Notes: generated by a model not told the origin, from the sequence alone. A stretch of DNA of 64,000 nucleotides from Rhizobium sp. Root1220 (GCF_001426265.1 NZ_LMDG01000010.1:1-64000); one strand, 5' to 3'; shown: positions 33,737 to 43,201, counted from the stretch's first letter. Translations and numbers: made by a program.

Positions 33737-35116
33737 ATGCACGCATTGGAGATTTCGGACAGCGAATTGACCGTACTTCTTGCCGAGACGGCAAGATTCG
33801 CCACCGACTACTGGACGTCCCTGGACGATCGAGGATCCTACCCACAAACGAGCGGGCCGGAAACCTCGCATCTCTTTGACCGTGCATGGCCAGTCGAGGG
33901 CCGGCGCGGCGCTGTTCTTGATGACTTGCGAGCGATCGCGGAGCATGTTCGCCCGTGTACCGGACGCTTCTTCGGCTATGTTGCCGGCTCGGGTGAGCCC
34001 GTGAGCGCGGTGGGGGATTTTCTGGCCTCTGTCATGAACCAGAACGTCACGGCGTGGCGTTCCGCACCGGCCGCTGTCACCATAGAACGCGTGGTCGTCG
34101 GATGGCTCGCGGAAGCGATCGGATGCCAGGGATTTGCGGGCAGCCTTTGCGGCGGCGGTTCGATCGCCAACCTGATGGGCTTGGCGATGGCCCGCGAGAG
34201 CCGACTTCCCGCCAACGATGATGGTGCCCGACCCGGCGTCGTTTACGCCTCCGAGCAAGTGCACATGTCGATCCCGAAGGCGGTATCCCTGCTTGGTCTC
34301 GGGCGCAGCAACCTTCGCCTCATACCGGTCGACAGCGAGTTTCGCATGCGGATGGATTTCCTGAGGAACGCCATTGCGGAAGACCGCAAGGCGGGCAGGA
34401 TTCCTATCGCGATCGTCGCCAGCGCCGGGACGGTGGCGACAGGGGCAATCGATCCGCTGCAGGAGACAGCGGAGATCGCGGCGTCTGAAAACCTCTGGCT
34501 TCATGTTGATGGCGCATATGGCGCCCTGGCAGCTCTCGCAGCCCCGGAGAAGCTCGAAGGTCTGCACATGGCGGACTCGATCTCGCTCGACACCCACAAA
34601 TGGCTTTACCAACCAATCGACTGCGGGTGTCTTCTCTACCGCGCAAGGGACGCCGCCCGGACCACGTTTTCCGACAGTGGCGACTATGTCAAAATCTTCA
34701 ACGCCGACCCTGGCGAGGCCTTCGCCTTCTTTGATGAGACGATCGAGTTGTCACGTCGATTTCGAGCCCTGAAGCTGTGGCTGTCCCTTCAGTATCACGG
34801 GCGCGAAGCCTTCCGGGAAGCAATCGCACGCGACCTTCGACATGCGCAGATGCTGGCGCAAGGCATAAGGGAAGCTCCCGATCTGGAGCTTCTCGCCCCC
34901 GTGCCCTTAAGCGCGGTCTGCTTTCGGCATCGCTCAAAGAACAATGAGGCGGTCCTGCAGCGGGTTGTCGCTCGCGGACGCGTCTACCTTTCGAATGCCA
35001 CGATCCACGGACAGTTCGCGCTCCGCGCCTGCTTCGTGAACCACCGCACGGAGATGGCGGACGTCGAAACCATTGTTTCGGAGGTCATGGCCGCCGCGGT
35101 CGAGGTCAACTCTTGA
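33737..35116 (+). CDS. PLP-dependent group II amino-acid decarboxylase family protein
   Basis: A 459-residue fold-type I enzyme. The PLP lysine is in DSISLDTHKWLYQP near residue 295, the PLP aspartate in NLWLHVDGAYGA, and the ring-stacking region near VYASEQVHMS. The family includes aromatic-L-amino-acid and tyrosine/DOPA decarboxylases, but PLP enzymes of this type may also act as aldehyde synthases or transaminases. GGAG nine bases upstream supports the start at 33737. It is divergent from the predicted membrane regulator; the 267-bp gap holds no further supported gene. The true substrate is unknown. Confidence 0.82.
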   Translation: MHALEISDSELTVLLAETARFATDYWTSLDDRGSYPQTSGPETSHLFDRAWPVEGRRGAVLDDLRAIAEHVRPCTGRFFGYVAGSGEPVSAVGDFLASVMNQNVTAWRSAPAAVTIERVVVGWLAEAIGCQGFAGSLCGGGSIANLMGLAMARESRLPANDDGARPGVVYASEQVHMSIPKAVSLLGLGRSNLRLIPVDSEFRMRMDFLRNAIAEDRKAGRIPIAIVASAGTVATGAIDPLQETAEIAASENLWLHVDGAYGALAALAAPEKLEGLHMADSISLDTHKWLYQPIDCGCLLYRARDAARTTFSDSGDYVKIFNADPGEAFAFFDETIELSRRFRALKLWLSLQYHGREAFREAIARDLRHAQMLAQGIREAPDLELLAPVPLSAVCFRHRSKNNEAVLQRVVARGRVYLSNATIHGQFALRACFVNHRTEMADVETIVSEVMAAAVEVNS

Positions 35117-35481
35117 AGTCGCGATCAACCCGGGAGCAAGGAATTTTCTGTCGAACGCAATAAGAGGTCCGAGATCTTCAACACCAGGTTCCACCGAGCG
35201 GGCCTCTGTGGGCTGCCGATACGTGCAAGAACTGGACACAGGGAATTAGCCGTGAAGTCCGCCGCAAACCCTAAACCATCCTGTACTTGATCTGGCACTA
35301 CGGGGATAGACGCTGCTTGCTTGTCGGGCGGCGGCGGGGGTGCCGCAATACGTTGGTATTGCCAATACCTTCGTTTAGTAGCGAAGTTTTCCTCCCTATC
35401 CCAAACTCCGCGAAGCGAATGATTCTCTGGGAGCTCCTCGGACAGCAGTTATTCGCCATCCCATCATCGGAGAAAGCAGCC
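35117..35481. promoter_or_regulatory. Intergenic region with a GGTATTGCCAATACC palindrome
   Basis: No gene is supported in these 365 bases. The 15-bp perfect palindrome GGTATTG-C-CAATACC spans 35355-35369, and CTTCG...CGAAG (35369-35386) follows directly. The palindrome matches 13 of 15 positions of the core of the element at 48427-48441, so it is likely an operator for the epoxide-hydrolase-like gene that starts at 35482. Confidence 0.6.
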
Positions 35482-36510
35482 ATGCGCAATCTTAAAACCG
35501 CGACCCTCACACGCCGCACCTTCGGTAGCGTCGCACTTGGACTGTCTGCCGCGGGAATCCTCGCAGGGCAGCCCGCGCGCGCGGATCAGTCCACAAGGAT
35601 GAGAACTGGCGGTCTCGTCGCGGGAGGGCGCGTCGACGCCGGAGACCTCAGTATCGCGTACGCAGAACTCGGGCCCGCCGACGGGCCGCCAGTTCTCTTG
35701 TTCCACGGCTGGCCCTACGACATCAACAGCTTCGCCGAGGTAGCACCGCTACTGGCAGACCAGGGTCATCGTGTAGTCGTGCCGCATCTGCGCGGATACG
35801 GCGGCACAAGGTTCCTGTCCGACGACACGATGCGCAATGGCCAGCAGTCGGCGCTTGCCGTCGACGCTATTAAGCTGATGGACGCCCTGAGCATCGATAC
35901 GGCGACTGTCGCCGGCTTCGACTGGGGTGCCCGGACAGCCGACATCGTCGCCGCGCTCTGGCCGGAACGATGCACGGCGCTAGTTTCCGTCAGCGGCTAT
36001 CTGATCGGAAGCCAGACTGCCGGAAAGACACCGCTGCCGCCCTCCGCCGAACTCCAGTGGTGGTACCAGTTCTACTTTGCTACCGACCGCGGCCGCGAAG
36101 GATACGAAAAATACACGAACGACTTCGCCAAGCTGATCTGGAAGCTCGCCTCCCCGCATTGGCAGTTCGACGACGCCACGTTCGAACGGAGCGCTGCGGC
36201 ATTCTCCAATCCTGACCACGTGGCGATTGTCGTCCATAACTACCGTTGGCGGCTCGGCCTGACGGGAGGAGAGTCGCGGTTCGACGAGTTCGAAGCCAAG
36301 CTGGCCGCCGGTCCAGAGATCCACGTGCCCACGATCACGATGGAAGGCGACGCAAACGGAGCGCCTCATCCGGATCCGAAGGCTTACGCCCTGAAGTTCA
36401 AGGCGAAATACGAACACCGTCTGGTCTCGGGCGGAATTGGCCACAACCTTCCTCAGGAAGCCCCCGAGGCGTTCGCCAAGGCGGTGGGAGACGCCAGTTC
36501 CTGGGCGTGA
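35482..36510 (+). CDS. Tat-exported alpha/beta hydrolase, epoxide hydrolase-like
   Basis: A 342-residue protein. The N-terminus TLTRRTFGSVALGLSAAG is a twin-arginine signal, cleaved near ARA-DQS. The hydrolase core shows LFHGWPYDINSF (oxyanion), the nucleophile D in VAGFDWGARTA, and the histidine in GGIGHNLPQEAP. An aspartate nucleophile in GxDWGxR points to an epoxide hydrolase or haloalkane-dehalogenase-like enzyme. An upstream in-frame start is rejected because it would bury the signal peptide. The Tat route suggests folding before export. Confidence 0.82.
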   Translation: MRNLKTATLTRRTFGSVALGLSAAGILAGQPARADQSTRMRTGGLVAGGRVDAGDLSIAYAELGPADGPPVLLFHGWPYDINSFAEVAPLLADQGHRVVVPHLRGYGGTRFLSDDTMRNGQQSALAVDAIKLMDALSIDTATVAGFDWGARTADIVAALWPERCTALVSVSGYLIGSQTAGKTPLPPSAELQWWYQFYFATDRGREGYEKYTNDFAKLIWKLASPHWQFDDATFERSAAAFSNPDHVAIVVHNYRWRLGLTGGESRFDEFEAKLAAGPEIHVPTITMEGDANGAPHPDPKAYALKFKAKYEHRLVSGGIGHNLPQEAPEAFAKAVGDASSWA

Positions 36511-36588
36511 CGGAAGGTGCGCGGCGGATCGGCGGCACTTCGTCATGCTTTCACATATCGAATATTTCGATGGTTTCCATCATGAAAA

Positions 36589-36613
36589 GGAGGCTGGCGC
36601 GGCGCCGGCCTCC
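36589..36613. other. GC-rich hairpin between hydrolase and LLM genes
   Basis: GGAGGCTGGCGC and GCGCCGGCCTCC are inverted repeats with a single G-T wobble, separated by one base. No T-run follows. It could slow or end transcription after the hydrolase. Confidence 0.45.
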
Positions 36614-36699
36614 CGTGTGATGAGTGGCACGCATTCTGCGGGGGCAGCATCGACCCTTCGTGAGTTCAGGCGAAAACGTTGCCTTGAAAGGATCCATCA

Positions 36700-37731
36700 T
36701 TGGAAATCGGGATCGATAGTTTTGCAATGCTCCTGACCGACCCTGCCACAGGCAGGTTTCAGTCCGCCGTCGATCGGATGGCGAGCGTGCTCACTGAGGT
36801 TGAACTCGCGGATCAAGTCGGTCTGGATGTCTTCGGAATGGGCGAGCACCATCGAGCCAATGCACTAGACTCAGCGCCGGCCGTGATCCTCTCGGCAGCT
36901 GCCGCTCGCACCAAGACGATCAGGCTGACTAGCGCCGTCGCGGTCCTAAGCGCTGCGGACCCCGTGCGGGTCTTCCAGGAATTTTCCACCCTGGACCTCA
37001 TATCCCGCGGACGGGCGGAAATCGTGGTCGGGCGCGGCTCGTCCGTGGATGCCTATCCGCTGTTCGGCTTCGACTTGCGAGACTACGATGCGCTCTTTGT
37101 GGAAAAGCTCGACCTGCTGCTCAAGATCAGAGAGCAACCGAATATCAAGTGGCAAGGCCGCTTTCGCCCTTCGCTCAATGGCGAGGGTGTTTTTCCTCGC
37201 CCGCATCAAGCGGTTTTGCCAATCTGGCTGGGCGTCGGCGGAACACCCGAATCATTCGTCCGCGCCGGAACGCTTGGACTGCCGCTGATGGTAGCGATCA
37301 TCGGCGGAAGCTTCGAGCGTTTCCTGCCGCTGGTCGAACTCTATCGTCGCGCATGGCTTGCCGCAGGCCATCCTGCGGGGAACCAGCGGATCGGCGTCCA
37401 CGCTCTTGGCTTTGTCGCAGAGACCGACAACGCCGCGAAGGAAGCATTCTTTCCAGGCTGGTTCCAAATGTTCACGGAGGCGGGAAAGGAACGGGGCTGG
37501 CCGCCCCCCACGCAAGCGCAATTCGAACATATGTGCGGTCCGAATGGCGCCTTCCTGGTCGGCAGCCCACGAACAGTCGCCGCGAAGATGCTGAATGTTA
37601 ACAGGATACTGCGAGGGGTTTCTCGCTTCACGTTCCAGATGAGCACCGCCGCGCTCGAGACCGAAGCCATGCGTCGGTCGATAGAGTTGCTCGGCACGGA
37701 GGTTGGACCCCTGGTTCGCGACCACCAATAG
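36700..37731 (+). CDS. LLM-class flavin-dependent oxidoreductase
   Basis: A 343-residue luciferase-like monooxygenase. Typical stretches are GLDVFGMGEHHRANALDSAP, IRLTSAVAVLSAADPVRVFQ and RGRAEIVVGRGSS, the last near the FMN phosphate site. It starts at TTG 36700 with AAAGGA seven bases upstream. Family members use FMNH2 (or F420H2) and oxygen to oxidise diverse small organics. It lies between an epoxide-hydrolase-like gene and a SnoaL-like gene, a context suggesting degradation or detoxification. Confidence 0.85.
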   Translation: MEIGIDSFAMLLTDPATGRFQSAVDRMASVLTEVELADQVGLDVFGMGEHHRANALDSAPAVILSAAAARTKTIRLTSAVAVLSAADPVRVFQEFSTLDLISRGRAEIVVGRGSSVDAYPLFGFDLRDYDALFVEKLDLLLKIREQPNIKWQGRFRPSLNGEGVFPRPHQAVLPIWLGVGGTPESFVRAGTLGLPLMVAIIGGSFERFLPLVELYRRAWLAAGHPAGNQRIGVHALGFVAETDNAAKEAFFPGWFQMFTEAGKERGWPPPTQAQFEHMCGPNGAFLVGSPRTVAAKMLNVNRILRGVSRFTFQMSTAALETEAMRRSIELLGTEVGPLVRDHQ

Positions 37732-37778
37732 GACCGACCGCGTGAGGGCCTAAGTTAACGCGGCGCGCAGTTTCAGGG

Positions 37779-37797
37779 GCGCCGACATTGCCGGCGC
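37779..37797. terminator. Hairpin between convergent LLM and SnoaL-like genes
   Basis: GCGCCG (37779-37784) and CGGCGC (37792-37797) form a six-pair stem with a seven-base loop, followed on the plus strand by the pyrimidine run TCCTCTCTC. A weak bidirectional terminator is plausible. Confidence 0.4.
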
Positions 37798-37807
37798 TCC
37801 TCTCTCG

Positions 37808-38269
37808 CTATCCAAAGATTAGCCGTTGGTAATCCGCCAACATCTTCGGGTCCTCGACCGACCCATGATGATGGAGCTGTCGCCAAGACCCGTTCTTGCG
37901 CACGAACCAGCGGGTCGTACGGAAGGCGACGTCGAGCGTCTCCTTCGGCGTCCTGCACGTTCCACGTTCGCGGCCGACGAACAGATGCCAGTCGTCGCCA
38001 CCCTGACTGGTGAAGTCGTGGAAGGTCACGTGGACCTTGACCTGTCCCTGGAAAAGCTTCGAGTAGCCCTCGGCGATCTGGTCCCACCCGCGCCGGATGC
38101 CGCCGATCGGATTGTCCATGCTGGGTGTTGCGCCATCGAACCATGTGGCCTCGATCCCGGCCAGATCCGCCGAGTTGAAAGCGCGGTAGAATTCGATCAG
38201 CGTGTCCAGGGGGCTGCCGTCCCCCTGCTTGGTCTGGTCGCCGTCGATCTCGATCAACTGCCCGTTCAT
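37808..38269 (-). CDS. SnoaL-like (NTF2-fold) protein
   Basis: A 153-residue cone-barrel protein of the SnoaL/nuclear-transport-factor-2 type. The first helix LDTLIEFYRAFNSADLAGIE, the segment WFDGATPSMDNPIGGIRRGW and the strand WRQLHHHGSVEDPK are characteristic. Such proteins act as small isomerases, hydrolases or ligand-binding subunits. GGAGG lies nine bases before ATG 38269, making it preferable to the ATG six bases upstream. It starts 18 bp after the DJ-1-like gene on the same strand. Confidence 0.75.
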   Translation of the reverse strand: MNGQLIEIDGDQTKQGDGSPLDTLIEFYRAFNSADLAGIEATWFDGATPSMDNPIGGIRRGWDQIAEGYSKLFQGQVKVHVTFHDFTSQGGDDWHLFVGRERGTCRTPKETLDVAFRTTRWFVRKNGSWRQLHHHGSVEDPKMLADYQRLIFG

Positions 38270-38287
38270 CGGCATGCTCCTCCCATG

Positions 38288-38961
38288 TCAAAGAAGCCCC
38301 AGGAGGGACCGCGCGGCAGCCGCCGATGAGGCAGGATTCTGTCCCGTGACGAGGAGACCGTCGACAATCGAGAAGCTCGCCCAGTCCTCGGCCTTCTCGT
38401 ATTGCCCGCCGAGCGATCTGAGATCGTCCTCGACGAGGAAGGGAACGATTTTCGTGAGTTGCACGGCCTCCTCTTCCGTATTCGCGAAACCGGTGACCCG
38501 CTTCCCTTCACGAGAGGATGTCCCTGATAGGTCACGTGATGAAAGACGGCCGGAGCGTGGCAGACCGCCGCCACCGGCTTGCCGGCGCCGTAGAATTCTT
38601 CGATCAACGTGATCGACTTCCGGTCTTCCACCAGATCCCACATAGGACCGTGCCCACCTGGATAGAACACGGTGTCGAAATCCTTGGCGTCGACAGTCGC
38701 CAACCGCACCGTGTTCGCCAGCACCATCTGAGCGTCCTTGTCCTCCTTGAAGCGCGTCATGGAAGGTGTCTGGTTGCCCGGTTCATCGCTTTTCGGGTCG
38801 ATCGGCGGCTGCCCTCCGCGCGGGGACGCGACGGTGATGCTCACGCCGGCATCCTTGAAGACGTAGTACGGAGCGGCGAATTCTTCCAGCCAGAAACCCG
38901 TCTTCCTGCCCGTATCTCCGAGGCGATCATGGGATGTAAGTACCATCAGGATCTTGCTCAT
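38288..38961 (-). pseudogene. DJ-1/PfpI (Hsp31-like) gene disrupted by a one-base frameshift
   Basis: The first 150 codons encode a class I glutamine amidotransferase-like DJ-1 protein: GDTGRKTGFWLEEFAAPYY with the catalytic glutamate, FYPGGHGPMWDL and the nucleophile cysteine in AAVCHAPAVFHHV. At 38501-38507 a base is missing: codons read HPLVKGS and run out of frame, while the -1 frame resumes exactly with GKRVTGFANTEEEAVQLTK through to GQNPASSAAAARSLLGLL. The 674-bp span is one base short of 225 codons, the family length. Either a real mutation or a sequencing error. These proteins act on methylglyoxal or as chaperones. Confidence 0.8.
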
Positions 38962-39089
38962 CATTTTCTCCATTGAATTTGCGAAGCCGTGCGTCCGCCT
39001 GGCTGCAGGATGTGAGAGCGAACCGGATGACCTAGCTGTCTGGCGCGGCTCGTCCACACCACCAGCATGCGCAAAGACGAGCGCCCGAT

Positions 39090-39108
39090 CCATTGTACCA
39101 TGGTGTCG
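39090..39108 (+). promoter_or_regulatory. Operator-like element upstream of the DJ-1-like gene
   Basis: CCATTGTACCATGGTGTCG matches 17 of 19 bases with the left part of the element at 49401-49432 (read on the minus strand). It lies about 130 bp upstream of the DJ-1-like start. Confidence 0.55.
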
Positions 39109-39228
39109 AACATGGAACTGGCGCGCTCACGCGAGACTATTGGCCAATGGTAGTGACAGGTATGCCGTTGCGGTTCCCGGGTTATCGCCGCGCGCTGGCG
39201 CGGAAAACCGGCTCGGTTCTTGACCTCT

Positions 39229-40455
39229 TCAGGGTTGGCGAACCGCTCCGCCAAGCTTTTTGCGACGGCGCTCGCCCGGAAACATCAGGATCATGAGGAC
39301 GTATATCCCGGCCCCTACGACCAGAGCGATGCTGGCGACGGCGAGTGCGAGATCGAACCCTGCATCGACGTTGACCACCCGGCCCATGATTGCGCCGACG
39401 ACAGGCGGCCCCATGATCTGCCCCATCGCGAACACGGCCGTCAACAGTCCCATATAGCGCGCGTGGTGGCTCGATCGGATTCGTCTGACTTCGTTCATCG
39501 CGAAGAAGCTGATCGCCGTGAACGGGAGGCCGACAAGAATGCTGCTCAGTGCCAGGCCTAGCGCGTCGTGCCAGACCACAGACAGCGCGACCCCGACCGC
39601 CTGTACAAGATATGCACCAATGAGATGGAGCCTTACGTCGGCAGTGTGGTTTACCCGTGCGGCAAGCAATGACCCAACGACCCCTGAAATGCCGAAAAGA
39701 GGCCAAAATACAGTCAGGAGCGGCGAGCCGGGAATGCTGTTCTTCGCTATGACCGGGAGATAGGTCGCCGTAATAATATAGCCGAAGCCGGCAAGCCCGT
39801 ATGCGACCGCGAACAGAGGCATCTCGGACTTCGGCACCTTGCCGGAGGCACTCGTCGCCGGGCCGACCGAATAGGCTTCCGACGACTTCGAAGTCCGCCG
39901 AAAGGTCCGCCAGATAATTGCGCTGCTGAAGGCCGAGAGCGCGGCGAACACGAGCCATGCCGTACTGCCGGAAAGACCGAGAACCGTCATCGCGCTGGCG
40001 ACCAGTCCCGACACCGCAATGCCTGCGCCAGGACCGGTGAATATCGCGCTTCCGATCGAACTCCCTGTCCCGGAAAGCTGGGCCAGGCACCAGCCGGACG
40101 TGAACACGAACCCGATGGCAGAGACAACGCCAGCGAGGAACCGGAGCAGCACCCAGACGTGACCAAAGGGCGCCGCCATCAAAGCCGTCAGGAGCACGGT
40201 GAAAACCAGAGTCAGCCGAATGATGGTCGTGTGATCCCACCGCCTGGGCGCGAGCATTGCAGCCAATGCACCGGCAAGGTAGCCAGCGTAGTTGGCGGTG
40301 GCGAGCCCACCGGCTAGGGATAGATCAAGCACCTGGTCGTGAAGCATCATCGGCAGGATGGGCGTGAAGGCGAACCGGCCGACGCCCATGGCGATGGCTA
40401 GCGACGCGGAACCGGCAAGCACGACGGCATATGGATTCGGACTGTGGCTCGACAT
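39229..40455 (-). CDS. MFS transporter, YbfB/YjiJ-like
   Basis: A 408-residue permease with about twelve membrane segments. The first segment SLAIAMGVGRFAFTPILPMM is the signature of the YbfB/YjiJ branch. The start at ATG 40455 has AAGGAC seven bases upstream; a GTG at 40470 lacks a site. Substrate unknown, possibly an efflux carrier within the detoxification block. Confidence 0.8.
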   Translation of the reverse strand: MSSHSPNPYAVVLAGSASLAIAMGVGRFAFTPILPMMLHDQVLDLSLAGGLATANYAGYLAGALAAMLAPRRWDHTTIIRLTLVFTVLLTALMAAPFGHVWVLLRFLAGVVSAIGFVFTSGWCLAQLSGTGSSIGSAIFTGPGAGIAVSGLVASAMTVLGLSGSTAWLVFAALSAFSSAIIWRTFRRTSKSSEAYSVGPATSASGKVPKSEMPLFAVAYGLAGFGYIITATYLPVIAKNSIPGSPLLTVFWPLFGISGVVGSLLAARVNHTADVRLHLIGAYLVQAVGVALSVVWHDALGLALSSILVGLPFTAISFFAMNEVRRIRSSHHARYMGLLTAVFAMGQIMGPPVVGAIMGRVVNVDAGFDLALAVASIALVVGAGIYVLMILMFPGERRRKKLGGAVRQP

Positions 40456-40635
40456 CTTGCTGTCCTTCACTTGGGAGAGGAGGTGCAGCTTCGGGCTCGC
40501 GCACGGTTCCCGTCAGGAACCATCGCAGACTTTGCCGCGCTGCATTGCGTCGAGGTAATGTGCGCAATGGCACGCGTGAACCCTCGGATGGCGGCAGGCA
40601 GTCTGCCGCGGCGCGGCAGGACTGGCGCATTCGGG

Positions 40636-41721
40636 TCATACAGGCTTGCGGCTGTCCAAAACGTCCAATGCTGCCTGATAAAGGTTTCGTGTCAGCTCGG
40701 CGGCACCGACCCTCGACGCCAGTCGGGCGGCCTGCCCGGCCCAGAGATTGGTAAAGTCGTTGCGTGACGCCGCCTCGGCCTTCGCCCTGATGGGGGCTAG
40801 AACACCGCCCGCTGTTGGAAATGCGGGGACAGTGTCCGAAAGCGGTCCGAGCTCACGCATCAGCCGGTTGACGACGCCTCTCGCCGGACGGCCGGTGAAG
40901 ACGTTCGTAATCGCGGTGCTGTCGTCTCCGGCTGAAGCCAGCGCATCCGCATGGACGGCCGGGATCCTTGCTTCCGGGCAGAACAGGTAGGCCGTTCCGA
41001 CCTGGACGGCGGCGGCGCCAAGCATTAATGCCGCGGCCACGCCTCGCCCGTCGGCGATGCCGCCCGCCGCGATCACCGGGATACTCACGGCGTCGACCAC
41101 TTGCGGAACCAGCGCCATCGTACCGACCTGCGTCGCCATGTCGTGCGTGAGAAAATTGCCACGGTGGCCGCCCGCCTCGATACCCATCGCGATGACCGCA
41201 TCGACGCCGTTCGCTTCGAGCCAGACGGCTTCGGCTACCGTTGTCGCGGATGATACGATCTTTGCTCCGGTCGCTTTCACCCGCTGGACCAGAGTTGTTT
41301 CGGGCAGCCCGAAATGAAAGCTCACCACTTCCGGCCGAAACTCCTCCACAACTTCGCAAAACAGCGCGTCGAACGGCGCGCGACCGGCCCCGGCAACAGA
41401 TTCTGCCGGATTAAGGTCGGACTCGACGTAGTAGGGCGCGAGCAAGGCTCTCCAGCGCATCTGCGCCGCCGGGTCGGCGGGTGGCGACACGTGCGAGAAG
41501 AAATTCACGTTTATCGGCGCTTTCGTCAACGCTCGGACCTCGCCCAGCGCCTCGCGCAATCCAGCGACACTCAACTGTGCACTCGGAAGAGAACCCAGAC
41601 CGCCTGCCTCGGCGGCGGCGACGACCATATCGACCGTCGTCGCACCGGCCATGGGCGCCTGGATGATGGGAAGGTCTATTCCGAACAGGTCGAGAATGCG
41701 TCGATCCGGCCAGCGTTTCAT
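40636..41721 (-). CDS. Nitronate monooxygenase (2-nitropropane dioxygenase family)
   Basis: A 361-residue FMN-dependent TIM-barrel enzyme. Key motifs are DLPIIQAPMAGATTVDMVVA near the start, SFHFGLPETTLVQRVKATGA, the catalytic-histidine region AMGIEAGGHRGNFL and the FMN-phosphate region PVIAAGGIADGRGVAAAL. It oxidises alkyl nitronates to carbonyl compounds and nitrite. A start seven codons upstream (41742) is possible. It is divergent from the SDR-RidA operon across an operator-like element at 41782. Confidence 0.88.
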   Translation of the reverse strand: MKRWPDRRILDLFGIDLPIIQAPMAGATTVDMVVAAAEAGGLGSLPSAQLSVAGLREALGEVRALTKAPINVNFFSHVSPPADPAAQMRWRALLAPYYVESDLNPAESVAGAGRAPFDALFCEVVEEFRPEVVSFHFGLPETTLVQRVKATGAKIVSSATTVAEAVWLEANGVDAVIAMGIEAGGHRGNFLTHDMATQVGTMALVPQVVDAVSIPVIAAGGIADGRGVAAALMLGAAAVQVGTAYLFCPEARIPAVHADALASAGDDSTAITNVFTGRPARGVVNRLMRELGPLSDTVPAFPTAGGVLAPIRAKAEAASRNDFTNLWAGQAARLASRVGAAELTRNLYQAALDVLDSRKPV

Positions 41722-41781
41722 GTCTACATCCACTTCATGCATTGACGTTGCGAGCGTGATACCCGCGGCAGCCTTCCACGT

Positions 41782-41813
41782 CTATTGCACCTTGGTCTTC
41801 CTGACACTGACGC
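41782..41813 (+). promoter_or_regulatory. Operator-like element in the nitronate monooxygenase / SDR divergent promoter
   Basis: CTATTGCACCTTGGTCTTCC begins this element; its first ten bases are identical to the elements at 48415 and 49432, and the GGT at the same offset is kept. It lies in the 290-bp divergent gap and could control both operons. Confidence 0.6.
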
Positions 41814-42011
41814 CGATCCGAAAGTATCGGGGACACCTTCGTACAATATCCGGGCGGGTTTTTTGGCGCGATGGTCCGGATAGAGCGGTGGGCCGACGGC
41901 GATCGCCAGAACGTTCAGTCCGACGGTCGCCGTCAACACATCGAAAACCGAAGCGAACGGACCGCCACCTGGCGGACGAAGGGAGCCCGCATCGCGGGAA
42001 TGGAGGCAAGC

Positions 42012-42737
42012 ATGAGCGTGCATAAGACCGTCGTCATCACCGGCGCTTCGCAAGGGATCGGAGCCGGGCTGGTAAAAACGTTTCTCGACAGGGGCTACAA
42101 CGTTGTCGGAACCTCGAGGAGCATCAGCGAGACAACCCTTTTCGACCGCACTGGCCGCCTTGAACTGATCAGCGGCGACGTCGCCGATCCGCAAACCGCC
42201 GAGCGGGTGACGCGGGCGGCCGTTGACCAATTCGGATCGATAGACGTCCTGGTCAACAACGCCGGAGTGTTTCTCACGAAGCCGTTTCTCGATTACACGA
42301 TCGATGACTTCCGGCGCCTCTCGGCGACGAACGTCGAAGGATTCATCAATTTCACCAACCCGGCGATCAGGCAGATGCTGCGTCAGACGTCCGGGGGAAG
42401 TATCGTCACCATTACCTCGTCGCTGACGGACCATCCGATTGCCGGCGTGACGGCGTCGTTACCGATGATCACAAAGGGCGGCCTCAACGCGATCACGAAA
42501 AGCCTCGCGTTGGAATACGCTGCCGACAACATCAGGGTGAACGCAGTTTCGCCCGGCGTCGTTGACACGCCGCTGCATGCCAAGAACCCAAGGGAGTTTT
42601 TGAAATCTCTGTCGCCAATGGGAACGATCACAGCCGTTCAGGAGATCGTCAACGGCGTCGTCTATCTTGCCGAGTCCGCCAACATTACCGGGGAAGTGCT
42701 GCACGTCGATAACGGCGCACACCTTGGGAAATGGTAG
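42012..42737 (+). CDS. SDR-family protein lacking the catalytic tyrosine
   Basis: A 241-residue short-chain dehydrogenase fold. The cofactor motif TVVITGASQGIGAGL, the NNAG motif (VLVNNAGVFLTK) and the serine region IVTITSSLTDH are present. In the active site, where YxxxK is expected, the sequence is ASLPMITKGGLNA, so the tyrosine is replaced by proline while the lysine remains. The enzyme may use different chemistry or be regulatory. GGAGG precedes ATG 42012, favoured over longer starts. It overlaps the RidA gene by seven bases. Confidence 0.82.
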   Translation: MSVHKTVVITGASQGIGAGLVKTFLDRGYNVVGTSRSISETTLFDRTGRLELISGDVADPQTAERVTRAAVDQFGSIDVLVNNAGVFLTKPFLDYTIDDFRRLSATNVEGFINFTNPAIRQMLRQTSGGSIVTITSSLTDHPIAGVTASLPMITKGGLNAITKSLALEYAADNIRVNAVSPGVVDTPLHAKNPREFLKSLSPMGTITAVQEIVNGVVYLAESANITGEVLHVDNGAHLGKW

Positions 42738-43201
42738 CCCCGAACGCAGAGGCGCGGGTGCGGGAGCTCGCTCTTGCCATTCCGCCTGCACCGACGCCCT
42801 TCGGCGCCTATGTCGAGGCGATACAGAGCGGGTCGCTGCTTTTTCTGAGCGGCATGCTTCCCGTGGTGGGACACAGTCCCCTCTATATGGGACTCGTCGG
42901 CAAGGACATCTCCGTAGCCGACGGTTACGACGCCGCGCGAACGGCCTGCTTGAGCGGTCTGGCGGCGGCACGTTCGTACCTTGGATCGTTGAACAGGATT
43001 CGAACTATCGCAAAGCTAGGCGTCTACATCGCGGCGCCGAGTGACTTCCGCGAGCATCCGAAAGTCGCAGACGGCGCGTCCGAACTGCTCCTTTCGGTCT
43101 TCGGGCCCGACAGGCTCCCACCCCGCATCGTTCTTGGCGTTTCGAGCATACCGCTCGGAATGCCCGTCGAGATCGAACTCGTTCTCGAGATCGAAACCTA
43201 G
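42731..43201 (+). CDS. RidA-family (YjgF/YER057c/UK114) protein
   Basis: A 156-residue protein of the RidA superfamily: GAYVEAIQSGSLLFLSGMLP near the start, YDAARTACLSGLAAARSYLG, and the strand PPRIVLGVSSIPLGMPVEIE, where the usual catalytic arginine of RidA (in R-A/V-C-V-E) is not obvious. It is somewhat long for RidA and closer to the catabolic RidA-like subfamilies found in operons. It could hydrolyse reactive imines or enamines. Translationally coupled to the SDR. Confidence 0.8.
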   Translation: MVAPNAEARVRELALAIPPAPTPFGAYVEAIQSGSLLFLSGMLPVVGHSPLYMGLVGKDISVADGYDAARTACLSGLAAARSYLGSLNRIRTIAKLGVYIAAPSDFREHPKVADGASELLLSVFGPDRLPPRIVLGVSSIPLGMPVEIELVLEIET

